Of a DNA stretch of 8,501 bases, positions 6,125-8,501 are shown one piece after another. Each line of letters begins with the position of its first letter. The first letter of the stretch is position 1. The DNA comes from Planctomycetota bacterium (GTDB lineage Bacteria > Planctomycetota > PUPC01 > JABMSA01), in assembly GCA_013202185.1 (NCBI GenBank), contig JABMSA010000415.1:1-8501 (forward strand), given 5' to 3'. Position numbers and translations under genes: made by a program. The notes beneath the pieces are model-generated. The model was not told the DNA's origin. It searched no databases and worked only from the letters and a program-made list of their open reading frames with translations.

Positions 6125-7342
6125 CTAGTCGCTGTTGGCGCTGCTTTCCGGGCCGGGGGCCGGGAGCCCTGAAGCGGATGACCTGCCGCACGCCACAAAC
6201 AAGATCGCGCAGAGAATCAGCGCTGCCGGGCCAAGCAGCAGTGCCAGGGAAGGCGCGGTCATGATAAGCCAACTCGTGGCCGCTATGCCCCCGGCGATTC
6301 CGGCTGCGTTCATCACGCCAACGGCGAGCGTAAGGCGCGACCTGTTGCGCGAGAAGACCTCCGCCATGTGCGCAAAGATGGCCGGCCACATCGCTGCGAA
6401 GCCCAGCCCGACCAGAATGAAGCTCCCGATCGACACTGCTCGAGACGATGAGTAGGCCGCGGGTACTATCAGGGCAGCCGGCAAGATCGAGATGGCTACG
6501 ACCGCTCGGCAGGTCAGTTTGCCGCCGAGCCAGACGAAGAGGAATCGGCCCGCGGTGAGCGCAATGAAATGGAACGCAAGCAGCCACGCTGCTTCCTTTG
6601 ACGAGAGGCCGTACTGCTGGTGGTAGAACGATGGTGCGATTGTGGCGAGGGCGTTCTCGCCGCCCGCGGTGATCCCGAGCAGTGCGGCGGCAAGCCACAG
6701 CAAAACAGGACGCTCGAGCCGGGCCTCCTCCCACGGATGCTCTTCCTTGGGGCGATACACCTTGCGCTGCCGCACGAACGAGAGAAACACGAGGATCGTG
6801 AGCGTGCAGGCTGACCCGAAAAAGAAGAACCCGCGCCATGGCGTCCGCAACAGAAAAATCATGCACAGCCACGCAACAACCGGCCCCACGATCTTGCCTA
6901 ACGAGAGCATCGTGTGCAGCAGCAAAACGCCCCGGCGCGGCTCGCCGCACCAGAGGTCGGTGACGACCGCATTCACGATGATCGACAAATAGCCGCCGAG
7001 CATGAACAAGCCCCAGAACACCGCGAGCCCCGTGAGGCCCTTGAACAAGCCGCAGCCCGCGAGCCCGATGACCATCATCCCCACCGAGCACTTGAGCAGC
7101 CGGTACCTCCCGATGCGGTCGGCCAGCTTGGGCCCCTGCCAAATGCCAAGCCCCCCCAGGACGATGCCGATTATCGCGAGGGTTGTGCCCAGTTGGCTCT
7201 GGGTGATGTGGTATTCTTTGATGAAAGCGTCGCGAAACGGCCCGAGAAGCCCGGTAGCCATCAGCCCGCTCAGGCCGCCCAGGCAGAGCGCCCCAAACAT
7301 GGCCGCCCTCACGTGACCCGTGTTGTCATGATTCACACGCAA
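6125..7342 (-). CDS. MFS permease, FucP-like sugar transporter type
   Basis: The 405-residue protein has twelve predicted membrane segments at roughly 13-33, 51-68, 82-100, 103-127, 148-165, 170-190, 212-230, 250-272, 278-298, 303-325, 337-360 and 363-385. The motif-A loop between TM2 and TM3 is clear (GPKLADRIGRYRLLK, 70-84, with D75, R76, G78, R79). 'GLGFAAMWPAIFAHMAEVF' in TM10 resembles the corresponding region of FHS/FucP sugar-proton symporters, so sugar uptake is the favoured guess; the substrate is not determinable. A charged 20-residue central loop (191-211) is typical. Start is a TTG at 7342 with GGAG nine bases upstream; GTG 7336 or ATG 7300 (preceded by GAGGG) are alternatives, but the longer form leaves a cytoplasmic tail before TM1. 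Divergent from the TatD gene, whose promoter region it shares. Confidence 0.88.
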   Translation of the reverse strand: MRVNHDNTGHVRAAMFGALCLGGLSGLMATGLLGPFRDAFIKEYHITQSQLGTTLAIIGIVLGGLGIWQGPKLADRIGRYRLLKCSVGMMVIGLAGCGLFKGLTGLAVFWGLFMLGGYLSIIVNAVVTDLWCGEPRRGVLLLHTMLSLGKIVGPVVAWLCMIFLLRTPWRGFFFFGSACTLTILVFLSFVRQRKVYRPKEEHPWEEARLERPVLLWLAAALLGITAGGENALATIAPSFYHQQYGLSSKEAAWLLAFHFIALTAGRFLFVWLGGKLTCRAVVAISILPAALIVPAAYSSSRAVSIGSFILVGLGFAAMWPAIFAHMAEVFSRNRSRLTLAVGVMNAAGIAGGIAATSWLIMTAPSLALLLGPAALILCAILFVACGRSSASGLPAPGPESSANSD

Positions 7343-7400
7343 GAATGCCGACTCCGTTCGCGCATGGCCGTTGCCCGCCGTGGCCTAGGTACACCGTGAA

Positions 7401-7429
7401 ATAATACCACCACAGGATGCATTTTGCAA
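7401..7429 (-). promoter_or_regulatory. Sigma70-type promoter of the MFS gene
   Basis: Minus strand TTGCAA (7429-7424) and TATTAT (7406-7401) are 17 bp apart, giving a start near 7394 and a leader of about 52 bases. The -35 box abuts and overlaps by two bases the left arm of the 14-bp inverted repeat at 7428-7441. Confidence 0.6.
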
Positions 7430-7520
7430 ATGAAAAAGCCGAGCTTGCGGTTTCGGGGTGGGCCGGCACATCGTGACGACGAGGCAGACGCGAAAACCTG
7501 AAGATCCGGTTTTTTCATTT
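7428..7520. promoter_or_regulatory. Paired inverted boxes shared by the two divergent promoters
   Basis: AAATGAAAAAGCCG (7428-7441) and CGGTTTTTTCATTT (7507-7520) are reverse complements at 13 of 14 positions, separated by 65 bp. Read on each gene's own sense strand, the same box CGG(C/T)TTTTTCATTT ends at the -35 element: overlapping TTGCAA of the MFS promoter by two bases and TTTACG of the TatD promoter by three. This mirror placement suggests binding by one regulator at both promoters, perhaps with a loop or two helical faces, or a shared A/T-rich UP element. The regulator is not in the window. Confidence 0.55.
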
Positions 7521-7546
7521 ACGACGCCCGCACAGACCGGTATAAT
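7518..7546 (+). promoter_or_regulatory. Sigma70-type promoter of the TatD gene
   Basis: TTTACG (7518-7523) and a perfect TATAAT (7541-7546) have a 17-bp spacer, giving a start near 7553 and a leader of roughly 30 bases before ATG 7585. It is the mirror image of the MFS promoter. Confidence 0.7.
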
Positions 7547-7584
7547 GTTAATAGAAACAATGACGATCAGAGATGGAGAATGAT

Positions 7585-8433
7585 ATGACAATCGTCGAGC
7601 CACATATTCACATGTACTCTCGGACGACCGACGACTACCAGGCAATGTACAGGGCCGGCATCCGCGCGTGTGTCGAGCCTTCGTTCTGGCTGGGCACCAA
7701 CCGGCAATACGCGGGAACGTTTCTTGATTACTTTTCGCTGATCCTCGATTTCGAAACCGTGCGCGCAAGGCGCTTCGGCATCGACCATTACGCCTGCGTT
7801 GCGGTTAATCCCAAGGAGGCGGAAGACGTGGGCCTCGCCGAAGAGGTCCTCGCCGAGATCGAGCCATACGTGAGCCACGAGCGGTGCGTGGCCATCGGCG
7901 AGATCGGCTTCAACCTCATAACGCCCAACGAAGAAAAAGTACTCATGCGGCAGCTCGAGATCGCCCGAGGGCACAACAAGCTCGTCATCATTCACACCCC
8001 GCACGACACGCCCGACGTCAGCAAGCTCGACGGCGTGAAGCGGATCATCGCCATCCTGAAGGAGTTTGGCTATGATTACGACCGCATCGTTGTCGATCAC
8101 AACACCGAAGCCACGATGGCGGCCGCCCGCGAGATACCGGTATGGACGGGCATGACCGTGTATCCGTATTCGAAGCTCGATCCCGAGCGAGTGGTGGGGT
8201 TGATCCGTGAGCACGGCCTCGAGCGAATGCTCGTCAACAGCTCCGCCGACTGGGGCGTGTCGGATCCCACCAGCCTGGCGCAGGTCGCCGAGAACATGAA
8301 GGCAGCCGGCTTCGCCGACGGCGATGTAAAGAAGCTGGTGTTCGGCAATCCGATGAGCTTCTTCGGGCAGGCCGAGAACTTCGCGCCCGACCTCGACCTC
8401 ACGCCCGTTGCGATCCAAGAGTTTCAGCGGTAG
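7585..8433 (+). CDS. TatD-family metal-dependent hydrolase, Ebo-cluster-like
   Basis: The 282-residue protein opens with MTIVEPHIHM, whose His-x-His (H7, H9) starts the TatD/amidohydrolase metal site. Further expected ligands are present: Glu in AIGEIGF (E106), His in VIIHTPH (H137), His in VVDHN (H172) and Asp in SSADWG (D222). The N-terminal 'EPHIHMYSRTTDDYQAMYRAG' (shown here as EPHIHMYSRTTDDY and AMYRAG) and 'ACVEPSFWLGTNRQYAGTF' fit the TatD-like subfamily I recall from ebo clusters (small-molecule transport or metabolism) rather than DNase TatD. ATG 7585 is chosen because GGAG lies six bases upstream; ATG 7573 adds four residues but has only a weak site. No signal peptide. It is divergent from a sugar-type MFS permease and seems co-regulated with it. 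Other ebo genes may lie to the right, but cannot be seen. Confidence 0.85.
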   Translation: MTIVEPHIHMYSRTTDDYQAMYRAGIRACVEPSFWLGTNRQYAGTFLDYFSLILDFETVRARRFGIDHYACVAVNPKEAEDVGLAEEVLAEIEPYVSHERCVAIGEIGFNLITPNEEKVLMRQLEIARGHNKLVIIHTPHDTPDVSKLDGVKRIIAILKEFGYDYDRIVVDHNTEATMAAAREIPVWTGMTVYPYSKLDPERVVGLIREHGLERMLVNSSADWGVSDPTSLAQVAENMKAAGFADGDVKKLVFGNPMSFFGQAENFAPDLDLTPVAIQEFQR

Positions 8434-8461
8434 GCTGCGGATTCGTCAGAGCCGAGACGTG

Positions 8462-8475
8462 TCATCTCGAGATGA
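8462..8475. repeat. 14-bp perfect palindrome after the TatD gene
   Basis: TCATCTCGAGATGA is exactly self-complementary, and lies 28 bp past the TatD stop. It overlaps an ATG ATG (8472-8477), which would start a frame reading MMHPFLFNLN to the window edge. It may be an operator or a stem for a terminator whose T-run is not present here. GAG directly before the ATG is too short to be a convincing ribosome binding site. Confidence 0.35.
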
Positions 8476-8501
8476 TGCACCCTTTTCTCTTCAACCTGAA
8501 C
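8472..8501 (+). CDS. Possible start of a next gene, cut by the window edge
   Basis: Ten codons from ATG 8472 read MMHPFLFNLN with no stop. The plus-strand direction and the 38-bp gap to the TatD stop would suit an operon. The sequence is too short to name, and the ribosome binding site is poor, so this is only a candidate. Confidence 0.2.
   Translation, partial: MMHPFLFNLN

Noticed and set aside
5856..6128. 90-codon plus-strand frame in the convergent spacer
   Set aside because: Arg/Pro-rich translation without domain, no ribosome binding site, and it overlaps the hairpins.
1..8501. CRISPR array, tRNA, rRNA, transposase
   Set aside because: No regularly spaced repeats, cloverleaf-like sequences, rRNA-like stretches or transposase motifs were seen.

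Overview
The window is GC-rich bacterial chromosome-type DNA with densely packed genes. Gene content (a large GH106-like 'FRGKPFWAWNGKL' glycoside hydrolase, a propeller/PKD/LamG-type protein, an Ebo-type TatD hydrolase, a sugar-type MFS permease) resembles planctomycetes, lentisphaerae, verrucomicrobia, hydrogenedentes or armatimonads, but phylum is an inference from remembered family distribution. No rRNA, tRNA, CRISPR array, insertion sequence or phage gene was seen.

Left part (1-4862), mostly minus strand. A polysaccharide/sugar-processing block reads right to left: a beta-propeller/PKD/LamG-like protein (open frame 3435-4862, both ends suspicious), then 53 bp downstream a 1041-residue cytoplasmic GH106-like glycoside hydrolase (256-3381, GTG start with a strong AAGGAG site). 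A good sigma70-type promoter (TTGCGA-17-TATACT, 4721-4749) lies inside the 5' end of the propeller open frame, so the real start of that gene is probably downstream of the open frame's first ATG. Past the hydrolase stop there is a perfect 16-bp-stem hairpin (176-212) and then what may be the first 24 codons of another minus-strand gene running off the window.

Middle (4895-6124), plus strand. A small unrecognised ORF (4895-5206) overlaps the start of a PEBP/YbhB-family gene (5190-5777). The PEBP gene can be read as a lipoprotein or, from a second start with a near-perfect Shine-Dalgarno sequence, as a standard-length 159-residue cytosolic PEBP. It is followed by about 350 bp of non-coding DNA with several hairpins, between this gene and the convergent MFS gene.

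Right part (6125-8501). An MFS permease of the FucP-like sugar type (minus) and a TatD-family hydrolase of the Ebo-cluster type (plus) are divergently transcribed from a 230-bp spacer. Each has a recognisable promoter with a 17-bp spacer, and a 14-bp near-perfect inverted repeat places the same T-rich box at the -35 edge of both promoters. This arrangement suggests the permease and hydrolase are co-regulated and is the most interesting regulatory signal in the window. No wholly new multi-gene system could be demonstrated from the sequence alone.
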